Shown here: positions 1 through 8,709 of the stretch, one piece after another | Position numbering within the stretch: the stretch's first letter is position 1 | Layout: every line of letters begins with the position of its first letter | Assembly: GCA_002691645.1 (NCBI GenBank) | Contig: NZIP01000010.1 | Location: forward strand, 1 to 64,000 | DNA from: Flavobacteriaceae bacterium | GTDB taxonomy: Bacteria; Bacteroidota; Bacteroidia; Flavobacteriales; Flavobacteriaceae | Length of the DNA: 64,000 nucleotides | Direction of reading: 5' to 3' | Position numbers and translations under genes: made by a program | The notes under the pieces: model-generated | Told to the model about the DNA's origin: nothing | What the model saw: only the letters and a program-made list of their open reading frames with translations | Database searches by the model: none

Positions 1-2
1 AG

Positions 3-722
3 GCTGTAATTGCCGAGGCTGGAGGCTTTATGATGATGGATCAGGGAATAGAAATGAATACCATTTTTGGCGATGGAAGCCAACAAGATTCTGGGGTCTT
101 AGGTAAATTGTTTTCAGCAGGTAAACGCTTAATTACGGGTGAAAGCCTTTTTATGACTGTTTTTTTGAATAATCTAACAGGTAAACGAAAGGTCAGCTTT
201 GCATCCCCTTATCCAGGAAAAATAATTCCTATTGATTTGTCAGAGCACGGCAATCGCTTCATTTGTCAAAAAGATGCTTTTTTATGCGCTGCTAAAGGCG
301 TTTCTGTTGGAATTGAGTTTTCAAGAAAACTTGGAAGAGGATTTTTTGGAGGCGAAGGTTTTATCATGCAAAAACTCGAAGGAGATGGCCTTGCCTTTGT
401 GCACGCAGGAGGAACTTTAGCACATAAAGTACTGGCGCCTGGTGAAGTGATGAAAGTCGATACAGGATGTATCGTAGGTTTCTCCCAAAACATAGACTAC
501 AATATTGAATTTGTGGGAGGAATTAAAAACACCCTTTTTGGTGGAGAAGGATTATTCTTTGCAACACTTAAAGGGCCTGGTACGGTATTCATTCAGTCCT
601 TGCCTTTTAGTCGATTAGCGAGTCGTGTATTTGCTGCAGTGCCTCATGCCGGGGGAGGCCGAAAGGGAGAGGGTAGTATTTTAGGTGGTTTGGGCAACAT
701 TTTAGATGGCGACGGCATCTGA
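3..722 (+). CDS. TIGR00266/AIM24-like family protein (5' end cut by window edge)
   Basis: The frame stays open upstream of the ATG at 30 to the window edge (..AVIAEAGGFMMMDQGIEMNT). Motifs FGDGS, GKLFSAGKRLITGESLFMTVF and Gly-rich repeats are typical of the family. Confidence 0.85.
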   Translation, partial: AVIAEAGGFMMMDQGIEMNTIFGDGSQQDSGVLGKLFSAGKRLITGESLFMTVFLNNLTGKRKVSFASPYPGKIIPIDLSEHGNRFICQKDAFLCAAKGVSVGIEFSRKLGRGFFGGEGFIMQKLEGDGLAFVHAGGTLAHKVLAPGEVMKVDTGCIVGFSQNIDYNIEFVGGIKNTLFGGEGLFFATLKGPGTVFIQSLPFSRLASRVFAAVPHAGGGRKGEGSILGGLGNILDGDGI

Positions 723-1949
723 TTAGAAGTGTAGGTAAACCCACTTTAAATAAGCCGTTAACCTACTTCTGAGTGCCCTTCCGTCAAGAGCATTGTTTTG
801 AAATAAGGCGAAATAAACCTCGTTCTTTTTTTTGGTTTTAACCATACCTACGTAATTGTAAACCCCAGACATAGAGCCTGTTTTACCGTAAAAATGTACA
901 GTAGTGTTATCAATATTAAGAATTTGCTTGGGTAAAACCTTTTGAATGTAGGCTAAGGAATTCTCCTTTTTAAATTGCATTAAAACCTGAGTTAGTTCTT
1001 TTGGACTGATGAGGTTGTATCTTGAAAGTCCAGAGCCATCCACCCATCTGCCTTTTATTCCGAGCTCTTTTTTTTGATTCTGAATTAAACTATCAATTTC
1101 AAACGAATTGTATAAGTGTTTGGTGCTCAATAATAACATCTGTTCTGCTAAAAAATTATCACTTTTTTCGAGCATGTATTTTATTAAAGAGTCTGATTTA
1201 ATTCCTTGTAGTGCTTTCCATGTCTTTTCTATCTCATTTTCGGTTCTTATTTGAACATCTTTACCGCTTAGAGAGGAAATTAACGCACTAAGGTCAATCT
1301 CATCGTAAATCAGTGGAATTGAGATGCTGTCTTTTTGTGATGCAGCAATAGCAAATTCATTTTTAGTCTTTGCTCTACGAAATTTAGGTGCTTTAGCTTC
1401 TACTCGAACGTTATCCTCAAAATAGTTAGGATAAACCCAGAAATTTAAAGTATCTAAGGGGTTTATATAGACCTGATTGCCTGCAATAGGCATAATACTG
1501 AGCTCTGCTGAATAATACCTGTCGTAATCGTCCCAAGACCATCCAGGAGCATAAGGAGAAACAGTTTTATTGTCATTTAAATGGATGATTAAATGCTTAT
1601 GAGTATTTAGTATAGAATCAAATTGTTCTTGATGAAGTTTAGGATGCCATAGGGTAGGGTCCCCCGTCGGTTTAAGATGTAAACTATCTCCTTGAGCGTT
1701 ATATAAGGCAAGTGGAATGTGATCTGGATGAACTTGTTTAGTGATCAGCGCGGTGACTAACTTTAGTGTACTAGCAGGAATAAAGAAAGCCTCGGCATTG
1801 TGTTCGAACTCAATTTTACTCTTGCTTTGATTGAAAATGAGTGCTCCCGTATGGTTTTGTGTATCTACCGTTTTTAGATACTCTTTTTTGAGTGAAACAC
1901 AAGAAAATAACAAGCTTGAAAAAAGAAAAAATGTTAATTTTTTTAACAT
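723..1949 (-). CDS. dacB: D-alanyl-D-alanine carboxypeptidase / PBP4-like lipoprotein
   Basis: Lipobox LLFSC; penicillin-binding motifs PASTLKLVT (SxxK), SDN (SxN) and KTGSMSG (KTG). Confidence 0.85.
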   Translation of the reverse strand: MLKKLTFFLFSSLLFSCVSLKKEYLKTVDTQNHTGALIFNQSKSKIEFEHNAEAFFIPASTLKLVTALITKQVHPDHIPLALYNAQGDSLHLKPTGDPTLWHPKLHQEQFDSILNTHKHLIIHLNDNKTVSPYAPGWSWDDYDRYYSAELSIMPIAGNQVYINPLDTLNFWVYPNYFEDNVRVEAKAPKFRRAKTKNEFAIAASQKDSISIPLIYDEIDLSALISSLSGKDVQIRTENEIEKTWKALQGIKSDSLIKYMLEKSDNFLAEQMLLLSTKHLYNSFEIDSLIQNQKKELGIKGRWVDGSGLSRYNLISPKELTQVLMQFKKENSLAYIQKVLPKQILNIDNTTVHFYGKTGSMSGVYNYVGMVKTKKKNEVYFALFQNNALDGRALRSRLTAYLKWVYLHF

Positions 1950-2033
1950 GGCATAGATAATCTTTAACGAAGTCTTTTCAATAAATGATAGAAATACGTC
2001 TTACTTTTATATTGTTAACGAAAACCTCTTTTC

Positions 2034-2228
2034 ATGGCCAGAGCAATGCTTGAATATACCAAAACGGTTTTAAAAAAAGTAAGCTTTGATGCCCAACTTT
2101 TTTCTAAAGAAGTTAAAAAGGCATTATTGAGATTACTACCGTATGAAAAGGAAGAGTTGCGTTTATGGATTGAAGATTTTATTATCGATAAACCGCAATT
2201 ACAACCTAGTTTATTAATGTTCAATTAA
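2034..2228 (+). CDS. small conserved hypothetical protein (LEYTK..KVSF..LF.KE..KA...LLPYE..ELR.W family), copy A
   Basis: 64-aa ORF with clear similarity to the ORF at 19498..19710; followed at once by a hairpin plus T-run terminator. Confidence 0.75.
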   Translation: MARAMLEYTKTVLKKVSFDAQLFSKEVKKALLRLLPYEKEELRLWIEDFIIDKPQLQPSLLMFN

Positions 2229-2233
2229 TTTTA

Positions 2234-2256
2234 AATGTCGCTCAAGCGGCATTTTT
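2234..2256 (+). terminator. intrinsic terminator after small ORF copy A
   Basis: aatgtcgc-tcaa-gcggcatt (one G-U pair) followed by ttt. Confidence 0.6.
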
Positions 2257-3193
2257 ACTTTAAGAGAGGACTAATTATTTGTACATCTTTGAGGTGTACG
2301 GCGCCTTTTATTTTCGTTTTTATTTCTTTTTCAAGGGCTTTAATCAATTTCATCTTTAATTCGCTTTTGTGATGAATTAAACTGACTTCTCTTGCCGGTG
2401 GCGGGGCGCTGAACTGAATGAGATTTTGTCTCTGTTTTTTCTTGAGATTTGGCGTGTGTAAGTAGGGTAATAATGTCATTCCTAGTCCTTTGTCACAGAG
2501 TTGAATAAGGGTCTCAAAACTTCCACTTTCAATACTGAAGCTATTGGCTTCATCTGATGAGTTGGCTTTACAAAGATTGATTACACCGTCTCTAAAACAA
2601 TGCCCCTCTTGTAATAAAAGCACCTCAGAAAGGTTCAAATCGTTAGCATCGATAAGCTTTTTAGAAGACAACTTGTGTTTTTTTGGAATATAAGCTACGA
2701 ACGGCTCATAATAGAGTGGAATTTCAATGATTTTTTTTTCGTGTAATGGAGTAGCGGCTATGGCGGCATCTATTTGACCTTCATGTAATTCTCTAATGAT
2801 TTGAGAGGTGTTTATCTCTTTTAAAATCAGTTTAACTTCGGGATATTTTTTTGAAAATGAAGCTAAAAACGTTGGCAGTAGGGTAGGCATAATCGTAGGT
2901 ATTACACCTAATTTGAATTCTCCACCGACATAATCGATTTCTTGATTAGCGATGTCTTTAACTCGATCAGCTTCACGTAATATGATTTTTGCTTGACGAA
3001 CGATCTTTTTTCCGGCTGAAGTGAGTGATATGGGAGTTGTGCTTCTATTAATTAGTTTAAGACTTAGCTCATCTTCTAATTTTAGAATTTGCATACTCAA
3101 TGTGGGCTGAGTGACAAAACAGTGCTCAGCAGCGGCTGTAAAGTTCTGATGCTTTGAAAGGGCGACTAGATATTGTAATTGTGTTAGAGTCAT
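2255..3193 (-). CDS. LysR-family transcriptional regulator, OxyR-like
   Basis: N-terminal HTH MTLTQLQYLVALSKHQNFTAAAEHCFVTQPTLSMQILKLEDEL; OxyR-like GHCFRDGVINLC segment. Confidence 0.88.
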   Translation of the reverse strand: MTLTQLQYLVALSKHQNFTAAAEHCFVTQPTLSMQILKLEDELSLKLINRSTTPISLTSAGKKIVRQAKIILREADRVKDIANQEIDYVGGEFKLGVIPTIMPTLLPTFLASFSKKYPEVKLILKEINTSQIIRELHEGQIDAAIAATPLHEKKIIEIPLYYEPFVAYIPKKHKLSSKKLIDANDLNLSEVLLLQEGHCFRDGVINLCKANSSDEANSFSIESGSFETLIQLCDKGLGMTLLPYLHTPNLKKKQRQNLIQFSAPPPAREVSLIHHKSELKMKLIKALEKEIKTKIKGAVHLKDVQIISPLLK

Positions 3194-3804
3194 TTTTGTT
3201 CTAAAAATTTACGCATTTCTTGTGCTAATGCTTTCGATTTAGGGTCTCTTGCCTCAAGTTCAGCTATGATTCTGTTGTGATCTTGTTTTTTGTGTTGAGA
3301 AAGTTTAAAAGAAGCATGAATTTCTTCAATATGAAAACGAAAACCTAATATTCCCTTAATTTGATTCAAGATTTTTGGATGGTAGGAACTCAGTGAAATG
3401 GGCTCCTCAGATTCGTAGGTCTTAAGCATGGTTTGAAGGTCATGTAGAAGTTCATCTCCTTGGACTTTATACACTGAACCATAGCAGTGTACACTCAAGT
3501 AATTCCAGGTAGGTACATCTTCTTTTTGGTACCATTTTGATGAAATATAGGCATCGGGACCTTGAAAAATACATAATACATTGGAGATCTTTTCTCGTTT
3601 CTGCCATTCCAGCGCCAATTCATTTTGAATAGCAAGATGAGAACTCAATATACCATCTGGTTTGGAATACCATTGAAACGGTAAATGTACAGCCCAATTT
3701 CGAGTAAAATGAAGTGGAAAAACTAAAGTTCCTAATGAGTAGGTGCTTATAAAGTCTTTAACAATTGTTTTGTCTTCAATCTTGAATTGATTAGGAATAT
3801 ACAT
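3190..3804 (-). CDS. FMN-binding negative transcriptional regulator (PaiB-like)
   Basis: MYIPNQFKIED..; FQGPDAYISSKWY and VPTWNYLSVHCYG motifs. Confidence 0.88.
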   Translation of the reverse strand: MYIPNQFKIEDKTIVKDFISTYSLGTLVFPLHFTRNWAVHLPFQWYSKPDGILSSHLAIQNELALEWQKREKISNVLCIFQGPDAYISSKWYQKEDVPTWNYLSVHCYGSVYKVQGDELLHDLQTMLKTYESEEPISLSSYHPKILNQIKGILGFRFHIEEIHASFKLSQHKKQDHNRIIAELEARDPKSKALAQEMRKFLEQK

Positions 3805-3863
3805 ATGTAAAGCACTTTAATTAGTTTATAAGAGGAGTTTTTAACCATCCGGTATATTTATGG

Positions 3864-4607
3864 TCAGTCGAGAATATAATTATTGAGATCAATATCCCAG
3901 TAGTATGGACTATACTTAATTTGTTCAGATTTTAAATCTTCACTTACATTTTGTTGAATCAACTTTAAAATAGCTGATTTAGATTCAAAGTCTCCCTTGT
4001 ACCACAAAAATAGTCGACTGAGTTCAACCTTATTATCTCCAATAATACTTGTATTTTCTATAAAATGACGCTGGGCAGTGTTCAATTGTTCTTCAATTTG
4101 GGCTAATTGGTATACCCGAGTAGGTGGACATGACTTAGCCCCACAATTCAGCGCAAAATGAATCCTTGAATCCAACTTCTGAACGCTAAGCGCTTCGAAA
4201 AGCTTTGAAACAAAAGGTTTATTAATGAATCCAAGCCCGTATTTCCATTGCTTTTTTCTCAATATCACGTGCTCAATATCGTCAAAAGAAAAAAGTTGTC
4301 CTGCAATAGGGATGTCTCGCTTAGAAAAAAAGCTGCTTCTCTTTTGGTAAGACTCAGGATTGGCTTTGATTTTTTTTATGATAAAGCCGTTATATATATT
4401 GATCCAAAATGTCTTTTTATGGGTGTCTGTTTTCAATGAGTTGCTTAACTGCTCTAAACTTATATTTGAGAGTTTTTTTTCGATTTCCTCTGTAGATTTA
4501 TTTTGTATTTGTCTGATCAATAACTGCTGTGAAAGGTCTTCAAGATTTTGTGCGTTGGTATTGAGAAAAAACAAGCTTGTAAAGATTATTAGTAAGTGCC
4601 ATTTCAT
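3864..4607 (-). CDS. DUF547 domain exported protein
   Basis: Signal peptide; FWINIYNGFIIKKI, DDIEHVILR and RIHFALNCGAKSCPP motifs. Confidence 0.85.
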   Translation of the reverse strand: MKWHLLIIFTSLFFLNTNAQNLEDLSQQLLIRQIQNKSTEEIEKKLSNISLEQLSNSLKTDTHKKTFWINIYNGFIIKKIKANPESYQKRSSFFSKRDIPIAGQLFSFDDIEHVILRKKQWKYGLGFINKPFVSKLFEALSVQKLDSRIHFALNCGAKSCPPTRVYQLAQIEEQLNTAQRHFIENTSIIGDNKVELSRLFLWYKGDFESKSAILKLIQQNVSEDLKSEQIKYSPYYWDIDLNNYILD

Positions 4608-4715
4608 CTATTCTGCTTTTGAAAATACGTATTTGGAAAACATTGAAAATTTAATAATTTAATTTGATTCTGAAATAAATGAATTAATTTTCATCTATAT
4701 CTTAAAATTACAAAC

Positions 4716-5510
4716 ATGAAGCTTTATCAAATACCCCTACTTGCATTTTCTGGATTACTCCTTTTTTCATGCAATTTAATGACTAAAAAAACAGAAAGCA
4801 CAACAGAACAGGAAACGAATACTATAGTGATCGAAAAACTTATGGATTCGCCGCAATATGAAAACGCGGAACTAGTGCTTGTTCAGCCAGATGGAACTCA
4901 AGCACTGTCAAATTCTGAAGTAAACTTTGATTTTAACGTATCAAATTATGAGTTGGGAGCAATTACAGAAAGCGTAAATACTGAGGTCCTTGCCAATTCT
5001 GCAAAAGGTCAACATATTCATTTTATCCTTAACAATCAACCGTATTCGGCTCACTATGAGTCTACTTTTTCAAAAAACATCCCAGAGGGAGTCCACCACT
5101 TAGTGGCATTTTTAAGTCGCTCTTATCACGAGTCCGTAAAAAATGAAAATTCAGTTATTGCCACCAAAATCCAAGTTGGTGATGATGATACAAATTCTAT
5201 TGGATTTGACATGAATGCTCCCACATTGATATACAGCCGACCAAAAGGCACTTATAAAGGTCAAGATACCGAATCAATATTATTAGACTTCTTTTTGTTC
5301 AATACCGAATTGTCAGAAAAAGGAAATTATGTCAAAGTATCTATAAATGAGACTTCTTTTGATTTGTATGAATGGGCTCCTTATGTGCTAAAAAACTTGC
5401 CTGTAGGAGAGAATACAATTACACTGTCTTTGGTAAACAGTGAAGGAGAATTTATTGAAGGTCCTTTTAATTCCGTCACCAGAACAATAACATTGTCTGA
5501 GGATGAATAG
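4716..5510 (+). CDS. hypothetical lipoprotein with two similar Ig-like segments
   Basis: Lipobox LLLFSC; internal similarity HIHFILNNQPY..IPEGVHHLVAFLSRS versus YVKVSINETSFD..LPVGENTITLSLVNS. Confidence 0.75.
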   Translation: MKLYQIPLLAFSGLLLFSCNLMTKKTESTTEQETNTIVIEKLMDSPQYENAELVLVQPDGTQALSNSEVNFDFNVSNYELGAITESVNTEVLANSAKGQHIHFILNNQPYSAHYESTFSKNIPEGVHHLVAFLSRSYHESVKNENSVIATKIQVGDDDTNSIGFDMNAPTLIYSRPKGTYKGQDTESILLDFFLFNTELSEKGNYVKVSINETSFDLYEWAPYVLKNLPVGENTITLSLVNSEGEFIEGPFNSVTRTITLSEDE

Positions 5511-5512
5511 AT

Positions 5513-5550
5513 TAAACAAAAAGCCGGGTTTTGACCCGGCTTTTTGTTTA
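5513..5550. terminator. bidirectional intrinsic terminator between convergent genes
   Basis: Perfect 17-bp stem taaacaaaaagccgggt-tttg-acccggctttttgttta. Confidence 0.9.
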
Positions 5551-8500
5551 ATTCTCAATATCAAAACTTTTTACTTCTTTGAAGTAATCTAGCTTTATAT
5601 TTTCCATTTCTTTTTGGTAATTACCCCATTGCTCCTCATAAAATGAATTTACTTTTTTAAGCGCCTTGTTCAAGTCGTCTTTGGCGAGTTGCATCAATCG
5701 CGTTTCAGTCTCACTTATTGCTGTTTTACGACTGGCGACATAACGATAGGCTCCGCTTATTCTTGAGGATACTGTTATTTCTGGATTTCTTGTGATTCCT
5801 TGTCTCTTATCAATGCTTCCAAGGAAAATCGCTACGAGTTTATCGATTTCTTTGGTGATTTCTTTGCTTTGTTTGATGGCTTCTTTGAACCCTTCTTTGT
5901 CATTTTCTTGGAATTGTTTACTGAGCGCGCTCACACTTTGTTTTGATTCCAATAGTTGACGAACAGCTTCAGCTGATCTTGCAGTTAGTGATTCTAGCTC
6001 CTTTTGAGCGTTATACACAGATCGCAGTGTGCCTTCATCATAGGTTAATCGTGGATCAAAAGCTACGTTTATAACTGTTTCATTGCTATTTTCACCTAGT
6101 GCCCCTTTGATGGTGTATGTTCCTGGTAAAACCCTCACTCCTGATGGTTCTACTTTAGATTTTCTCAAAGATCTTCGCGGTCTTTGCACACCTTTCTCAT
6201 CCATTCGCCAATACCATCTGTGGATACCTGCTTTTTTGGGTCTAGGCATTTTAATGGTTCTCATCAGACGATCTTCATCAAAAAACTCGAAGCTAATACT
6301 GTCTTTTTCTTTGAGGTCTTCTGAACCCTTGCCGACGAAATAGCTGATCATTGCTCCTGATTTTTTGTTTTCTCCCCCGTACATGGCGTCGCCTCCAAAT
6401 CTACTTCCAGTAGGCTGTTGATAGGCCACCTGATATCCTGTTGGTGGATCAAACAAATAAAAGTCTTTATTTAGAATTTCAGGATCTGCAGCTATTGCTC
6501 TGAGTGGTCGTATATCATCCATCACCCATAATGCACGGCCAAATGTTCCAATTAATAAATCTTGCTCTCTTTGGTGGATAGCAAGGTCTTTTGTGGATAC
6601 AGTTGGAAATCCGTTGGTGTATTTTTGCCAATTCTCTCCTGCGTTTAAGGATAGATATAAGCCGTCATCTGTTCCTAAGAATATAAGATTTGGATTTTGA
6701 TTATCCTCAATAATAGATAGAGCATAACTTTGTACGTCGCCTTCATCTACAATTCTACTCCAGCTTTTACCGTAATTTTTGGTGCGATAAACATAAGGAG
6801 TGTAGTCAAATCTTCGGTAGTTGTTTGCTACTAGAAATGCTTCTCCAGGATTGTTTTTTGAAGCCTTTATTTGAGCAATCCAACTTCCCTTAGGAAGCCC
6901 TTTTAGATTTTTGCTTACATCATCCCAATTCATCCCACCATCTCGTGTGAAGTGAACTCTACCGTCGTCTGTTCCCACCCAAAGCATATTGGGTTCAACT
7001 ACAGAGGGTTCAATAACAAGTATAGTACAGTGATTTTCAGCACCTGTAGCATCCATGGTTAGACCACCACTTTCACTTTGTTTTTGTTTTTCTGGGTCAT
7101 TTGTAGTTAAATCAGGAGAAATTATTTTCCATGTGGTTCCTTTATCATCGCTTTTGTGAACAAATTGGCTTCCGAAGTACACGGTTGAATTATCAAAAGG
7201 ATCTTGACCAATAGCAGCATTCCAATTGAACCTCAATTTAGTGTTTGGATCTTCTGGAGTAGGTCGAACACCATAATTGTTTCCTGTCATCCAGTCGTAG
7301 CGAAGTACGTTTCCTTGTTGGCTCATGGCATAGCCATATCTCGAATCGTCTCTATCGGGAACAACATCAAATCCGTCTCCAAATGCAATTTCTTGCCAAT
7401 AAGAGTTTCGAATGCTCTGCGCCCTCCAGACATAAGCTGGACCTCGCCAAGAACCATTGTCTTGCATTCCTCCATAAACATTATACGGATATTCGTTGTC
7501 AGCACTGATATGGTAAAATTGCCCTACAGGCAAATTGTCGATAAAATGCCAGGTTTTACCACCGTCTCGGGTAATGTTGAGTCCACCATCATTACCGTCC
7601 ATCATAAAACTTCCGTCTTCAGGGTGAATCCACCAAGCGTGGTGATCGGGATGAACTCCATTGTCAACCCCGTATGCAGGCATCAGCTCGCTGAAATTTT
7701 TTCCACCATCCTCTGAAACATTGACATAAGTGAAGATAGAGAAGACTCTATTTTCGTTTTGAGGATCAACATATATTTCAGAGTAGTAGAATGGACGATT
7801 ACCAATATCAGATTTGTCGTTTATTTTTTTCCAATTTTCTCCTCCGTCTTCAGATTTGTACAAGGCGTTTTTCTTCGATTCGACAAGGGCATACATTATT
7901 TCTGGCTTATTTTTAGCTATGGCTAAACCGATACGTCCAAGCTCACCTTTTGGTAATCCGTTGGAGTCATCTAGTTTCTTCCAATTCTCACCCCCGTCAT
8001 AGGTCATGTATATTCCTGATCCTGAACCACCTGATTTGAAAAACCATGGATCTCTTTTGTGCTCCCACATGGCTGCTATGATTTTATTCGGATTAACAGG
8101 ATCCATAACCATATCTGCGATTCCGCTTTGCTCATTGGTAAATAGAACTTTCCTCCATGATTTTCCACCATCAGTGGTTTTAAAAACGCCGCGCTCTGGA
8201 TGTGTTCCCCAAGGAGAACCTATGGCACCGACGTATACGGTATTAGAATCTGATGGATCGATGAGAATTCTGTGAATATGTCTTGTATTTTCTAATCCCA
8301 TGGAGGTCCAACTTTTTCCGCCATCAATGGATTTATAGATGCCGTAACCTCCGTTTAAACTGTTTCGAGGATTCCCTTCACCAGTTCCAACCCAAATCAC
8401 ATCGGGATTGTTGGGGTCAATTTTAACGGCTCCAATAGAGGCCGTAAGTTCGTTGTCAAAAATAGGCTCCCATTTGATGCCTGCAGATTTAGATTGCCAG

Positions 8501-8697
8501 AGCCCTCCTGAAGCTGTTCCTACATACATTATATCTGTATTACTAAGCTGAACATCTATTGTCGTTACTCTTCCGCTCATCCCTGCAGGACCTAGGTTTC
8601 TCGGTTTTAAATCTCCAGCTAAATCCATACTCAGCTGCTGTCCAAAACCAAAGAAAGCTGTGGTAAGAGCAGTGATTAAAAGACTAATTTTTTTCAT
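5548..8697 (-). CDS. VPS10/sortilin-type BNR-repeat secreted protein
   Basis: Signal peptide; many SxDGGKxW repeats (YKSIDGGKSWTSMG, FKTTDGGKSWRKV and others). Confidence 0.9.
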   Translation of the reverse strand: MKKISLLITALTTAFFGFGQQLSMDLAGDLKPRNLGPAGMSGRVTTIDVQLSNTDIMYVGTASGGLWQSKSAGIKWEPIFDNELTASIGAVKIDPNNPDVIWVGTGEGNPRNSLNGGYGIYKSIDGGKSWTSMGLENTRHIHRILIDPSDSNTVYVGAIGSPWGTHPERGVFKTTDGGKSWRKVLFTNEQSGIADMVMDPVNPNKIIAAMWEHKRDPWFFKSGGSGSGIYMTYDGGENWKKLDDSNGLPKGELGRIGLAIAKNKPEIMYALVESKKNALYKSEDGGENWKKINDKSDIGNRPFYYSEIYVDPQNENRVFSIFTYVNVSEDGGKNFSELMPAYGVDNGVHPDHHAWWIHPEDGSFMMDGNDGGLNITRDGGKTWHFIDNLPVGQFYHISADNEYPYNVYGGMQDNGSWRGPAYVWRAQSIRNSYWQEIAFGDGFDVVPDRDDSRYGYAMSQQGNVLRYDWMTGNNYGVRPTPEDPNTKLRFNWNAAIGQDPFDNSTVYFGSQFVHKSDDKGTTWKIISPDLTTNDPEKQKQSESGGLTMDATGAENHCTILVIEPSVVEPNMLWVGTDDGRVHFTRDGGMNWDDVSKNLKGLPKGSWIAQIKASKNNPGEAFLVANNYRRFDYTPYVYRTKNYGKSWSRIVDEGDVQSYALSIIEDNQNPNLIFLGTDDGLYLSLNAGENWQKYTNGFPTVSTKDLAIHQREQDLLIGTFGRALWVMDDIRPLRAIAADPEILNKDFYLFDPPTGYQVAYQQPTGSRFGGDAMYGGENKKSGAMISYFVGKGSEDLKEKDSISFEFFDEDRLMRTIKMPRPKKAGIHRWYWRMDEKGVQRPRRSLRKSKVEPSGVRVLPGTYTIKGALGENSNETVINVAFDPRLTYDEGTLRSVYNAQKELESLTARSAEAVRQLLESKQSVSALSKQFQENDKEGFKEAIKQSKEITKEIDKLVAIFLGSIDKRQGITRNPEITVSSRISGAYRYVASRKTAISETETRLMQLAKDDLNKALKKVNSFYEEQWGNYQKEMENIKLDYFKEVKSFDIEN

Positions 8698-8709
8698 TTC
8701 TTTATGATG

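Noticed and set aside
2015-2224. 69-aa minus ORF antisense to small ORF copy A
   Set aside because: The plus frame has a paralogue at 19498 and a terminator; the antisense frame has no such support.
7204-7716. 170-aa plus ORF inside the VPS10-like gene
   Set aside because: Antisense to strongly supported coding sequence, with no recognisable domain.
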